Made by a program: the position numbers and the translations under genes. A stretch of DNA of 64,000 bases, taken from positions 7,534,874 to 7,598,873 of the forward strand of contig NC_039512.1 of the NCBI RefSeq assembly GCF_003672135.1, read 5' to 3'. Of this stretch, positions 51,854 through 62,600 are shown in pieces. Position 1 is the first letter of the stretch; each line of letters begins with the position of its first letter. Origin of the DNA: Ooceraea biroi (lineage: Eukaryota; Arthropoda; Insecta; Hymenoptera; Formicidae). The notes below the pieces were generated by a model. It searched no databases, had not been told where the DNA came from, and saw only the letters and a program-made list of their open reading frames with translations.

Positions 51854-53028
51854 TACATACAGCAATTATGCGACCAAAATGGGAAACTGCATTTCATCAA
51901 CCTGCACCTACACTTGATTTTCACGCCGAATTATGTGAGCCATAATTGCAGTGCTGTGGGATAACCAACAAATTTCGCTTAGCAGTCAACGTTAATGAAT
52001 TTATGTAATATTGCATAAAATAATATGTCATTCTATTTATAAAAATAGCGGTCTTGAAATCTTTTAGATGTCTGTACTTATCAAACTTTTATTCCATCAT
52101 TCTTTTTTAATCCTATATAATCCGTATGTTTGGTTTTTTAATTCAATATATTTTTTCAGTTATACTAGAGGGAAAACCGATTAAAATAAATATGTATAAA
52201 AACGATTAAGTAACAAATTTAAGTTTAAATTTTATGGTATTTAAAATACATAATAGAGAATTCCTGTGTATAAGATATATTTTATAAATTCCACTCATAC
52301 ACACGCGCGCGTGCGCACGCTCAGCACTTTTTGGATGGTAGATTAAAAGAGATAGATTGCGGTGTTTAATAATGTCTCACAGTGCCGTAAGTGAAGAAAT
52401 ATCCATGCAACGATGAACTTTATTGCACCGAGATACATGCAGGTTTTTGCCATTCGATGTGCTTTGCAGATGCGCGAGGAAGTTGATAAACAGCCGTTGC
52501 TTGTGACTTGTTACGCGTCCTTTTTTGCATCCATTTAAACTATCTCACGCACATGGTAAAAGGGTATAACGCTACTCGGTACCCCTATATTTTTTGTCAG
52601 TTAGCACCGAACGTATGTAATTTATTCAGACATGGTTATTTTTTCGATAAGTTTTCTAGATTGATTTTTAAGAACGATGAACTTTTTTTATTAATTGGAT
52701 TAGTTGTAAATACGAGCAACTGTTTTCCATTTACATTACAATATATTCTGATAATCAATATTAATTGATATAAAGTTATTAACAAACTACGTGTACCAGA
52801 CACACGTGTAGCACAATTGGGACATGTGCGCGCGAATGTAATCCTATTCATGAACTTTGTTGAAAAACGGCACTTTTCCAGCGAGGTCAATGGAGCGATA
52901 ACAGAATCCAATTAGCTTTCCATTCTCGCTGTACTTACTAGCGTTTTAGAAAACTTGTTGTTAAAAGTCAATGGCTTCATGAGACACACTTTTCAAACTC
53001 GTTTCGTAACCGTAGTTCTTCCTTACCC

Positions 53029-53069
<41 letters not shown>

Positions 53070-56000
53070 TTCATATTTCTCGTTGAAACAAATTTTAATT
53101 TTACTTGCCGGAGAGATAACACTACTTCGTTAAACTTTCGCAAACAGTTCCTGATATCCCCAACATTATCTACTGTTTCTTGAAATTATTGCAGTTTTTC
53201 ACTTTTTCATTACGTTCATTACACACTTTCTTATTACGTACATCCTCTATTTAACTTGCTGTAAACAAAATATAGCATCTGTATTATAATATCTCAAGTT
53301 CTTAAAGTTTTAAGTAAAGATTTTAATATATTCTCTTATATATACGGTTATGCAGTACCAACACAGTACTGTTGAAGTACTTTAAAGGCAAGCGTGTTAA
53401 ATAAGACTACTAAATCATTTCGATTCCCTTGAAGCTATTGCTAAGAAAGCGTGACTCTCGAAACAGGATCAAATCGTCTGAGCAGCGTCACTTAGCAAGG
53501 TGTATTTGTTTCTGGCATGTGGGTGACAGGAACGTGGCCAGAGAGAACGGAAAACGGCACCCCAATCAATAGCCGCTGATGAACGGTCCAACGGCTATTG
53601 GCACAGCACTGATGGCGTATAGACGCTCGGTTGGACCGTATGAATTATTCAATGTTAGCCGGGTGGACCTCGGTGTATTTACCCTTAAACCAAGCCGGAC
53701 CTCATACCATTCAGGACACTCACCTGATCTCGTCCCTTGACCCACGCTGCTACCAAACGCCACAACTCGCGCGACGCCCTATTGACCCTGAATAAGTCAG
53801 CCGCACGCAGGGCTTAACGTCACCGCCATCGTTACTGCATCACACAAGGCGAACAAGAATATCCTCGCTTCATTGAGTATATTGCGAGTGTTGAAGGAGA
53901 ATAAACCATGTAATAACGCGCAAAGTTATGTAATAACTTTCTCGCCTGTTTGCATGGCAAATGTTGCCAGTAGCATCACGAATCACTTAAACGTTTGCTG
54001 CTCTGGAGAGACGATAGAGATAATCGGATAGTTCCAGTTAGCGTTAAATTATAAATGTTAAACCATTTTACGTCCATAAATTGGCAAACGAGTTTTTAAA
54101 AAGGTGTAGATGATATATGTATTTTCAATATCAAATAAGTTTCTCGATACACATTTTATCGGAATAATGAACGTCATTCGATGATTATTCGGTTTTTCTC
54201 AAAGCGGTAACATACTGTCGTCAATCTTATATGTTATTGTCTGTTACTATCTACTAGGTAGTTTTGTACTATCAGCAAGCTGACGTCATGGTTATCAGTC
54301 TGCCTCATAACCATCCGTTATTGCTCTTCATAGTTAATAGTGGCCTAGTTTACTTTACAGCCGGCTTTACTGTCGGTAGAGTAACGTTTCTGCCCTTTCT
54401 AGGAAACTCCTATCATTCCATCCTCTGTTACTAGCCCTGAACAGTTTTATTGACATACTAATTACTACATTTTTTGCACAGAGTTTGTTATAGATGAATT
54501 GTTATATTCTAAAATAAAAGTTGCAAAAATCATAATAATATATCTTTTAATATATTTTTATTTTAATATTTTAGTTTAACATATTTCTTAAAATAGTTTA
54601 TAAAATAAATTTAAGTGTTAATTTCCGTCGCTAAAAAATCGGAAAATATAATTTGTATCCATTATCACTTGCTATTATTATACATTATTACGAATAAGCA
54701 CAAAAGTCATTATCAAGATCTGAATCGAAATCTCAATTATTTTGATTTATTTCAATTTCAATTAGCGCTTATTGATTTAACTAATATAAATATGAACAAA
54801 AACGCATCATATATGGCAATTCTGAAATTTCATTGAAATTTTGTTTTTATTTCCAAACATTTGACCTGCGAATTACATCTTTTGACAAGCGAGTTTAATT
54901 AGAATTCGTTACGAGCCAATATGAAATTTTCGATAATATTGGAAAAAGAAACGTTGACAATAATCGTAATCGCTATTCGCGCATGTAATATGGTTCGTCA
55001 ATTAACGCTGATAAATTGTGTTCGGGGCGCATTATCGGTGCAGGATCATCTGTGCGAATAAATATGGAAACGTGCAATATGCACCGCACGAACACGGAGG
55101 ACTAGAAATCGTAATGATTTATTTGCTAGGAGGTCGCGTTGACACGCGTGTATTATCGATTTCAATCTCGCTCAAATAACGGAATTTTCATTCAACTTTC
55201 GTAAATCATGCCTGTGTTTCGTTATCACTATCTCTATATTAAATAATACTTTTTTTATTTACATTTTGTAAACATTCAAAAAGAGGGATATTTTAATTTA
55301 TTAATACAATATAATTAATTTCATCGTGAGCGCGTTCCACTTTCCTTTTTATATAAAAACTAATTCATGTATTTTTTTAAATTTCTTTTTCTCTTAATCC
55401 CATTAGGAATATTTTCAATTTCACATTGCATTTACCTGAATTTATAATAAAACGCCTTTAATAATCTTTATAATAAAACATTTACAGTAGTTTTGCGGAT
55501 CACTATTAATTATACAAGAAAGTGGCGCCACTCTCGACGCGACAGTTGTCGATCTAGAATTTCATATTATAATTAATATAACAGACGCGCGTGGGATGCC
55601 CTCATGCGCATTATTATTAATTTCAGTGCGCGGTTCGTGCAAACTGTTTCCCCATTATAACTTCGTTATAATCGATTTGAAATTCAGCAATGAGAGAAGC
55701 ACACATTATTTCGTAATATATATGTTTAAATTATTATAAACTGCAGGAAAATATAATCGGAAAAATGAAGAATAATATATTTTCAAAGAATATTTAGCCA
55801 TGATATTATTAAATTTAATAACATCAAAAATTAGAATAAAAATGATTATTTCCTCCATTTATTATTACTGAAAATAAATACTATGTATTAATACTGAAAA
55901 ATATAATACTTTTAATCGTATTTATAGTTTAATAGTTTAAATGCTCAAAATAAGTAATACAAATATACAACACAAATATATTCATAAAACATTACACATG

Positions 56001-59000
56001 TGCAAGCGATAATAAGCAATATTGTTAGCATGACTAAACGTCTTTCGTTTCATATATATTTTATAGTTCACTCCACACGAATTATCTACGTTCACGACTT
56101 CAACTTTCAGAGAGTACCAACTTTTTATTCCACGCGATCGTTCATTCTACTCCTTCTATTGCCGATGTGTCAAGCCGGTCGTGTTATAATTTTTAAGGAG
56201 CTTAATTCCGCGTAATTAGCAAAGTTTCGAAGTTGGCTCGCGGGCAAGGAGATGGCCGCGGAGAAGCAAGGGAAGGTAACGAACGAGGAAGAAGAAAGGA
56301 AGAACGAAGACGAAAGGGCCCTTCAAAACTTTTTAAGACCATACTCTTTAAAACACGCTGACGTTTTTCGGTCGTTCGTTATTTACTTTTCCACGAATCG
56401 ACCAAACTGTGGCTCTCAAGGGAGGGTTAGAGGGAAACGGACAACCGCTGCGAAATCGACGACATTTTGATTTATAGAGCGAAGATGGAAATCCTGCGTC
56501 GGGACAACATCGGCCACGAACCTCCACCCTCCGAGATTCCCACGGGATTCCCAGGCACCTTTATCCTAGCGGCGCCAATTTTTTCGATCTGCATCTCGAT
56601 CATCGTCGCGCATGTCGCGCGTTCGTAAGGGAGCACTCGCGAGAGAGCGCTTTCTCATAAAATTTATGACAGTCAGTTGCGGAAAAATGGAGACCAAAAG
56701 CGCGTTGAAAAGAGAATCGATCGTTTCAAGCGGTAAGGAATCTACATCTCGCATCGGTATTAACTGTATGAGCTATGCCATTTTTATGAAACTGCATTGA
56801 ATTTTTCTGACATCGCAATTAATCTAACTATAGAATAACAGTGCATTATAATTTAATTAATCGCACTTGACCGTTTTACGAGTCGATTATGACTTTAATA
56901 GCCTTTTAATTTTAACGACGGCTATTACTTGCTATGATTTTAATTTTACCGAGTCAAATCCGTCTCCTCCCCTCCAATGTAATTCTTGTGCAGCTCCCGC
57001 TCTCGAGTAATCGAAGCTCCTCCGGCAAGGACTCACGGTGTTGGCGGTGGAGGGGTTGACGCGCTATTTCAGGAAACTATAGTGATTACGCTTCGTTCAC
57101 CAATGAGAGCTGTGTCGGCAGTGGCTTCTAAAGAAGGCGCCTATGTATATCTACACCGTTAGTAGCCGCCGACGGCCCTTTCGTCCCCTTGACCCGTCCC
57201 GTGGCTAAACTTACGCCAGGCTCGGTAAGTTATTACATCGTGAAAATAAGGAGAAAATTGGAAAGCGATTTAATCGTGAAAACGGTGTCAATTACCGGCA
57301 ACGTCGGCGATACCGATCCGGGGTGACGCTGAAACAGAGGCGGGAGAGACTGCGTCTGGCAGTTTGCATCCCCTGCAGAGGGTGCTTTTACGACACCGGC
57401 ACAAAGGACGATGCGTCGAGGAACGATCTTAAGAGAATATTTCTCGGTGGTAATTTTCTAACGACATAATCAGGCAAGATTGTAATTACCAGACGGTGAA
57501 AGAAGAAATTAATTTATTGCATTCGTTAGGAACGGCAGCGGTGGAATGCAATCTGATGAGACGTAACGAGAAGATAAATCATTATACATTGATTGGTTGG
57601 AGATAATTTGTTACTTCGTCTTTTGAAAGTGGCTGATAGCCATCGCGATGCAATGATGGAGCTTGAAGGCAAACGTGAATATTATATATGACGAAGAGCT
57701 TGTGTTAATCAGTACTGAAAAATTTTCAATTTTGTAAAATTCCTTAAATAATTTTCCTCGCGTCTGACATAAAACTGTCATGCTATTTTCTAGCGCAATG
57801 TAGTTCTCAAAGTTAAAGAGAGCTGTAACAAGAAAACTGTTCTTATTTTAGTATTTTTACGATATTATGTGCTAATGCAATTAGTCTATATACATCACGA
57901 CGTCGCGCTATGATTAATATTGAATATGAAAGAGAGAGATATCTAGTTGCCACGCTGGGTAAATTTATACAATAACTTGATGTAATATAGTCCTCCTGTT
58001 TTAGAGACATGGAATCTTCAGCCGAGTTCTTCATTTATCCAATTTCATCGCTTACATTTTTGTCCATGTAATCACGACTATCAACGTAAATACAATGGTG
58101 TCAACTTGGGGCCATTTATTTTGAAACTCACAGAACCATGCTGGAACGTGTTTACGTGGACTAATAAATTTGCCGAACTTCCGAAACTCCCTTCGAACTT
58201 TATGATAAAGAGCCAGCGTCACTTACCGGTGGGTGTACATGGAGTTCTTGCCGCTTCCACGAGATCTTCGCGACTTCCGGGCGGCGCCTCCAGCATTGTC
58301 GCGCTGCCGGAAAATTTTTTTACGCACAGCAGGCTCAACGCTACGACAACAAATAATTTATTATTTGCAATCAATTTCTAATCAATTCTACGTTTATGAC
58401 GCGTGAACAGTATATATTATTATATTCTCCGTACATATTATTCTACTTTTGTCTTATGCAGTATGTTTTTATGTAAATTTAAATGGATATAAGAATGTTC
58501 ATGTTTTTCATTATTACTTCGTGAAAAGAAATTATGATATATATTTAATTAGACGGAAATAACTTGAGATTAAAAACGTTAACTGCAAAAAGAATTTACA
58601 AGTGGAGTTGCAGGAAGAATTTCGAACTAAGTGACTGCGACGATATAACTCTGGGATAATTAGAGTTCACTACAGAGCTTGCTTAGCATTTTCATGAGTA
58701 TAGAATTTGCTTCGATAGCTCTTTCCCAGGAAATTGGAGACGCCATTATACATATTTATAGGTGCAGTGTCTTTTAGGAATTTGACAATTCTATAACTAT
58801 CTCAGAACAAAAAGGAGCAAAAGTCCGTAATCTAACTTGTTATTAGTCAAAGTATAGAAGTTGAAATTTTTGTGTGAAAACTTGCTTCACTCTTTCCATT
58901 CCTCTTCCGCTTCTTTTTCATGCGACTCACCATGTGAGATGTACGTGATGTGGAATTTAAATACATATGTTGCAATGTTGCCTTAAAAAAAAACTCGAAC

Positions 59001-59665
59001 ACTGCACAATCTACAAAAATTTTATTTAAAAATTTTTATTTTATCAAACTTTATTTATTTCCATTGCTGCAGATTTTCCCATACAATGGTCTTCAATCCA
59101 TAAAGTACGATTTTTTATATTAAAACAAGAATGCAGCATTATTCGAAACTAGGTCGGAACCTCGTTTCGAGAATGCGCATTTTGCAGGAATTTAGCAATA
59201 AGTTTTAAATGAGTACAATACAGCATTGTTAAAATATAACTTGCTTCCGCTAAAATGAACAATTTTTATTATGTAGACGATTACTTTATCACATATTTAT
59301 AATTTTAAACTGTTATCTACAGAAACAATTAAATATATTCTGAAAAAGTTAATCTTTTTAAACAATTCAAAATTAAAACGCGGCAATCAATGTAAAGCTG
59401 TTGTGATTCTTATATTCCTACTTATTTTACACATAGTGTTTATGTCATATAAATATCAGAAACCGACGTGGTATTCTAACGGGGTATTCTCTCAAAATAT
59501 AATTTTCTAAATAAAATTACAATTGTATAGATCTAAGCATATTTATTGACTTACCCCGCTTTACGTCTCGCCACGTGTTCGTGATTTCGCCGAATCTGCC
59601 CAGTCTGTTTGGTGTCCGTCCATATATTCCTCTCACATCATACAAATGTTCGGTTTTTCTCGACC
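36396..59665 (-). CDS. Unnamed multi-exon gene, 3' part; Ser/Arg-rich linker, Cys-rich C terminus, terminal CSIQ
   Basis: Join on the minus strand of 59665-59555, 58340-58227, 45493-45423, 37876-37607 and 36515-36396. Each exon has splice signals, and the phases fit without adjustment (1/1, 1/1, 1/0, 0/0, 0/stop), giving 227 whole codons to a TAG. The first two exons are rich in charged and short hydrophobic segments. The fourth has a Ser/Thr/Arg-rich linker with RRRRSSVE, a PKA-like site, then a helix-like segment (ELYKEAVEIL) and a Cys cluster (LTCSLTDSCRCIECQ) that continues into NYFNCDDDC in the last exon. The C terminus CSIQ fits a CaaX box, and X = Q favours farnesylation. I do not recognise the family. 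The 5' part lies beyond the window and more exons may exist in the 12.7-kb intron. Confidence 0.65.
36516..37606 (-). other. Intron of the minus-strand gene (last)
   Basis: GT-AG on the minus strand (donor CAG|GTAATC), 1,091 bp, AT-rich. On the plus strand it contains a 112-codon open frame at 37009-37347 starting from GTG, with no recognisable similarity. That length is notable in such AT-rich DNA, but I do not call it a gene. Confidence 0.7.
37607..37876 (-). CDS. Coding exon of the minus-strand gene (Ser/Arg-rich linker and Cys cluster)
   Basis: A 270-bp exon with acceptor attgtag and donor TGCCAG|GTAATC, phase 0 in and out, 90 codons. It reads DIDMLQLFASPAG, then a Ser/Thr/Arg-rich stretch with SRESSSRLKSGRR and PTSPPRRRRSSVELYKEAVE, then LTCSLTDSCRCIECQ. 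Low-complexity basic/serine sequence followed by a structured, Cys-bearing segment is typical of a real coding exon. The alternative frame open here gives a peptide without such features. Confidence 0.85.
38294..38440 (+). other. Exon-like block on the plus strand (function unknown)
   Basis: A pyrimidine-rich acceptor (cttattcgtttcag) precedes ATGGTCGAGG, and a strong donor GAC|GTACGT closes the block 147 bp later. Two frames are open. Frame 1 starts with the ATG (49 codons, MVEESVRPRSQHAF...) and runs past the donor to 38656. Another runs 38248-38439 and ends in TGA just before the donor, with two cysteines and many charged residues. No partner exon was identified, so it may be a lncRNA exon, part of a nested gene, or chance. 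Confidence 0.25.
39486..39656 (+). CDS. Small ORF, 56 codons, unidentified
   Basis: ATG in a fair context (accaaaATG), ending in TAG. The peptide starts MQDALLASTASFISRHGRSS and is Ser/Leu/Ala-rich and moderately basic, in a GC-richer pocket of AT-rich intron. The minus strand is also open here (39461-39721, 86 codons), which weakens the case. No family recognised. Confidence 0.18.
   Translation: MQDALLASTASFISRHGRSSLNLALNVPPAAFGKSSRKEMELLGKFSGMLHSVATE
40812..41198. other. GC-richer block open on both strands, unidentified
   Basis: Minus strand: a 128-codon frame, Ser/Pro-rich at first (SLSRGKKSSSVVLSKPVLSPG), ending TAA. It is preceded by a polypyrimidine run and possible acceptors (ctgcgag, cttcgcag). 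Plus strand: a 63-codon frame after an acceptor-like tacatctag, with APEGNVIFRVVYVGQKR. The minus frame would suit an internal phase-0 exon of the surrounding gene, but I see no good in-phase donor. It could also be a decayed transposon piece. Confidence 0.25.
43156..43524 (+). other. Unidentified ORF, 122 codons from the first ATG
   Basis: Among the longest ATG-initiated frames outside the two genes. It begins MKHSAQNRNLFLSRN and is basic with a cluster of cysteines in its second half. The frame is open upstream to 43078. No domain recognised, no splice support, and codon use looks non-selective, so chance is the leading explanation. Confidence 0.12.
45423..45493 (-). CDS. Coding exon of the minus-strand gene (71 bp)
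   Basis: Strong acceptor (cgctctccttgggtttcag) and strong donor (TTGCCG|GTGAGT) on the minus strand. Phase 1 in and 0 out, exactly bridging the exon at 58227 (phase 1 out) and the exon at 37876 (phase 0 in). It encodes LDTMLYGYTNSIYVLDHTPE and SLP. The junction codon with the upstream exon is G|AT, aspartate. Confidence 0.75.
51303..51348 (-). CDS. Candidate 46-bp mini-exon
   Basis: Minus-strand acceptor aatttttgcag and donor CCTG|GTAAAT. Only one of three frames is open, phase 0 in and 1 out, reading FYSVNCGIYVTAGTP. That phase would join in frame to the exon at 45493. It also fits downstream of the candidate at 53787. The donor is weak and the block is short, so it is only a possible alternative exon. 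Confidence 0.25.
51817..51848. repeat. (TA)n microsatellite
   Basis: About 16 TA units, followed by a short CA-rich stretch. Confidence 0.95.
52299..52320. repeat. CA/CG alternating tract, Z-DNA-prone
   Basis: ACACGCGCGCGTGCGCACGC is uninterrupted purine-pyrimidine alternation in AT-rich surroundings. Confidence 0.55.
53033..53066. repeat. (CT)n microsatellite
   Basis: About 17 CT units. On the minus strand this is (GA)n, a potential GAGA-factor tract. Confidence 0.95.
53724..53787 (-). CDS. Candidate 64-bp mini-exon
   Basis: Minus-strand acceptor ctgacttattcag and a consensus donor CAG|GTGAGT. Only one frame is open (phase 2 in, 0 out), reading VNRASRELWRLVAAWVKGRD then Q. Splice signals are good, but the incoming phase does not match the exon at 58227. 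It would need another exon or an alternative start, or it belongs to a non-coding transcript. Confidence 0.3.
58227..58340 (-). CDS. Coding exon of the minus-strand gene (114 bp)
   Basis: Acceptor tttgttgtcgtag and consensus donor ACCG|GTAAGT on the minus strand; phase 1 in and out. It reads LSLLCVKKFSGSATMLEAPP then GSREDLVEAARTPCTPT. The start is hydrophobic and then acidic/polar, as might follow a membrane-near segment. A symmetrical exon, skippable in frame. An internal ATG could serve as an alternative start. Confidence 0.7.
58341..59554 (-). other. Intron of the minus-strand gene, about 1.2 kb
   Basis: GT-AG on the minus strand, AT-rich, no other feature seen. Confidence 0.6.
59555..59665 (-). 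CDS. Most upstream visible coding exon of the minus-strand gene (111 bp)
   Basis: Minus-strand acceptor aattatttgttgcag and consensus donor GCGGG|GTAAGT; phase 1 in and out. It reads SRKTEHLYDVRGIYGRTPNR then LGRFGEITNTWRDVKR, basic with several aromatic residues. It joins in frame to the exon at 58340 (junction codon GCG, alanine). It is symmetrical and so could be a cassette exon. Its 5' partner is not in the window. Confidence 0.65.
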
Positions 59666-62600
59666 CTGCAACAAATAATTGCCTTTCTTGAGCAATTACC
59701 GTTACAATTATAATAAAGTCATCTGCGTAATATTGTCTGTACAATATTTCGATTATAATTTGCAAAAAAATAGTTAATAAAAATCTAATAAAAAATACCA
59801 TGTTTTTTACAAACACTCTAATTGCGAGCATTGAAAATGGAAAGCAGAGCTTTTTGATCCATCTGATTCTAAAATTTTCAAAATTCATTTCGATATATGA
59901 GCTGACATCGATAATTGAACGAACAGTCAGTGACGATGAATTATTACGGTCGGAGCATTTCATGCATGACAAAATCTCGCGGATGAGTGCGTCGCGAAAT
60001 AATGCGTTTGCGGCGGAACGGCGTCATCATGACGAGCAGTTTCGGTCGGAATATTTTTTTCACACGTCGGAATGTCGTTTTTCGACCTGCGAGATCTACG
60101 GAGATTACATCCACGTCCGCATGGTAACCGAACGCGATGCAATTTGACGACTCTGCATTGCACATGCGACAAATGCATAATGCGACCGAGCTTGCATATG
60201 CATGAAGTCACGAAAGGCATATGCACATATGCGAACATATAGGTACTGCGACATACGCGCGCCATCACAAGGATCACAAGGAGAACAAACATGAAGCATG
60301 AGCAAACAACTATGCGCCACAAAACGTCAGAATTACTTTGGAACATTAGAACGTTGTAAGTTAAGTTTTATTACGACCGCCGTTGCGACAGTAATGGCAA
60401 AATAAACGACGCTTCGCGCGACCGCCAAATTCTATGACGGTACACACATTTCCCTCTTCATTATTCGACGGTAGCGTAATCACGCGCGAACGTGAGCAAA
60501 GGTTAAATGCACGACTTCTATCCAGAAGAAGCGTAATTGCCATCTGACTCACGAATATGAAGCTATTTTGCCCACTACCGCGATTACTGGTTGACTTTTT
60601 AGTCGCGGCAGCGTTGCGATTCCTCTTTGACGCTCTGGCAATCGCTTCAATTACTATCCCTGTAAATCAACCCGACCGCTATTACGTTCGTCGTAATTAC
60701 TTCATCGTTCTGTCGGAGCGAGCAGCGCGCGGGCGTGAATTTTGCACTGAGCGTTCTCCACCGTGAAACCCAATAAAACGCGGCCGACAGCCGAAAGTAC
60801 CTTCCGCGATTGTCAGACGCGAGTCGAGCACGCGTGAATAACGCGTCGGTAGGCGAAATTGCTCGTAAATTTCGTAGCCGGGGAATCTTTTATCTCTTAA
60901 TGTGACTCCTCGTGCCGTTCCTTGCGGTGCCAGCTACCGTTACAAGATAAGGGATGTTGCCTATTGCCTCCTTAATCTCCGTTTTTTCACCTCGCTACGT
61001 GGCAAGCGCTCCGCAGCCGATTCTTTTAAACCGTCTCCCTTTATCTCTTCTCCTTCCTCGTTACTCCTTTTCTCTCTTTCTCTTTCCCTCTGACTCTCGC
61101 AATTTCTCTTCTGTTATTTTAACTGCTCCCTCGTAACAAGAGAAAATAAAAGCACGTTACGTGCTTGCGTACATTTCTTCATATACTCCGACAGCAGCGC
61201 AGAGTGAAGTATAATCGAATTGCAAGATAAGTGCAAGATAAATAAAACGTTTGTAAAACAATTTAATAGATATTTTCTGGATGCAACATTTCGGCTTTTT
61301 AATTACAACGGATGCGCTTCTCGAAATAGCAGTTGTATGCATTGTTTCAAGTGATGTTAGCATGGTAATTGAAATTTCCCGAGATCGTGTTACGCATATT
61401 ACGGAAGACCGAAAATGTAGCTCTTGTTATCCAACACAATTTATATCGCACATTGAAAACTCCGCGCCGATAATTAGTGAGATTATTGGATCGATCGAAA
61501 ATATATATTTGAGTAACGGTGCGCGCCGTAATATCCGAAAATATTACGTTCACTGTTACAAAAGGAATATTTTTTGAATATTTTTCAACAATAACTGTTG
61601 ACTACGCAATATGGTATAAAATTAATAAAATATAAAAAATTGAAATAGATAATAACTGATATGAAATGTTGTAAAAATGTTAGAGCATCTTCGATAAATC
61701 CAAGAACTGACACGCACAGGAAACCGATTGTATCACGCGGAAAAGAAGAAGAAATGCGAGCAGTAGAAAGATTCAACGCAGTAGAAATTACGTATCCCCG
61801 CCATGTCGGTCTTCCCTTGAACGTTGCTTCATGCATCTTTTCTCATCCGTTCTGGCGTATCAAATCGATACATTTATTTGAACTTTGTGAGGTATGCATA
61901 TATCTGAAAGACGCGGTACGAGAAAACGGACGAGCTCACATGATGCCGGGAATATAAAATAGACAACGCGGTAGAACCATTTCATAACTGTTTCTTTTAT
62001 ACATGTTTCTCCCTCGTCTATTCTCAATGTGGTAGAACATCCGGAAATGCGCGTGAAAATTTGCGTGACATTGAGCAGAGTTGGTGAAATTTTAACGCGG
62101 AAGATGCAAATTAAATACTACCGCAGATCAGAAGAGAACGAAAGTCACGACATGCCTATATGTGGGAGGACAACCGTTCAAAAGTTTTATAAAGGAAAAA
62201 CGACTCGCCTAGCATTTGTTTAAACTGAAAAGAAGAGATAAATTACAGATAAAAAACGTACAGATAAGAGACTGATAATTTCATATGTAATTAAGTATTT
62301 ATTTTCGAGAAACAACATACATAAGCAAAGTATGCAGTTAATGCAAAGTGAACACATGTTGGTACGTAGTAAACGTAAGTGAAATTGAAACTAATCACAA
62401 TTCTCTAATTAAAGCAATAAATACCTATTTATATAAAAGAAGTTGCTAAATTCTTTAACTATTTACTTTAAATTATCTGCGATTAAATAAAGAATATTTT
62501 CAGATTTTATTCCATCATCTATTTTCTCGTTGTTCCATAATACCTAAATTAAAAAGTAATAAAAGTGTTTACTCAGTTATTATTTGCTCTGTTTTTAAAC

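Larger units (their letters stand above)
45494..58226 (-). other. Intron of the minus-strand gene, about 12.7 kb
   Basis: AT-rich with GC-richer patches at about 46,770-47,280, 48,110-48,900, 53,440-53,900, 54,900-55,200, 56,220-56,760 and 56,960-57,480. Two mini-exon candidates (53787-53724 and 51348-51303) are listed separately. Small ORFs elsewhere lack support. A (TA)n, a (CT)n and a CG/CA tract lie inside. Confidence 0.55.

Noticed and set aside
53566..53763. Peptide GECPEWYEVRLGLR, loosely like a LINE reverse-transcriptase motif
   Set aside because: The match covers only a few residues, the QG and catalytic motifs are absent, and a consensus donor falls inside; the splice-bounded reading in another frame is a better account.
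57049..57385. Exon-like blocks on the minus strand with donors near 57,046 and 57,298
   Set aside because: The first is stopped in all frames after its acceptor; the second is open in all three frames because it is GC-rich, so phase gives no support.
60552..60660. Minus-strand open stretch ending at GTGAGT near 60,551
   Set aside because: Ends in phase 0, whereas the next exon at 59665 needs phase 1, and no clear acceptor precedes it.
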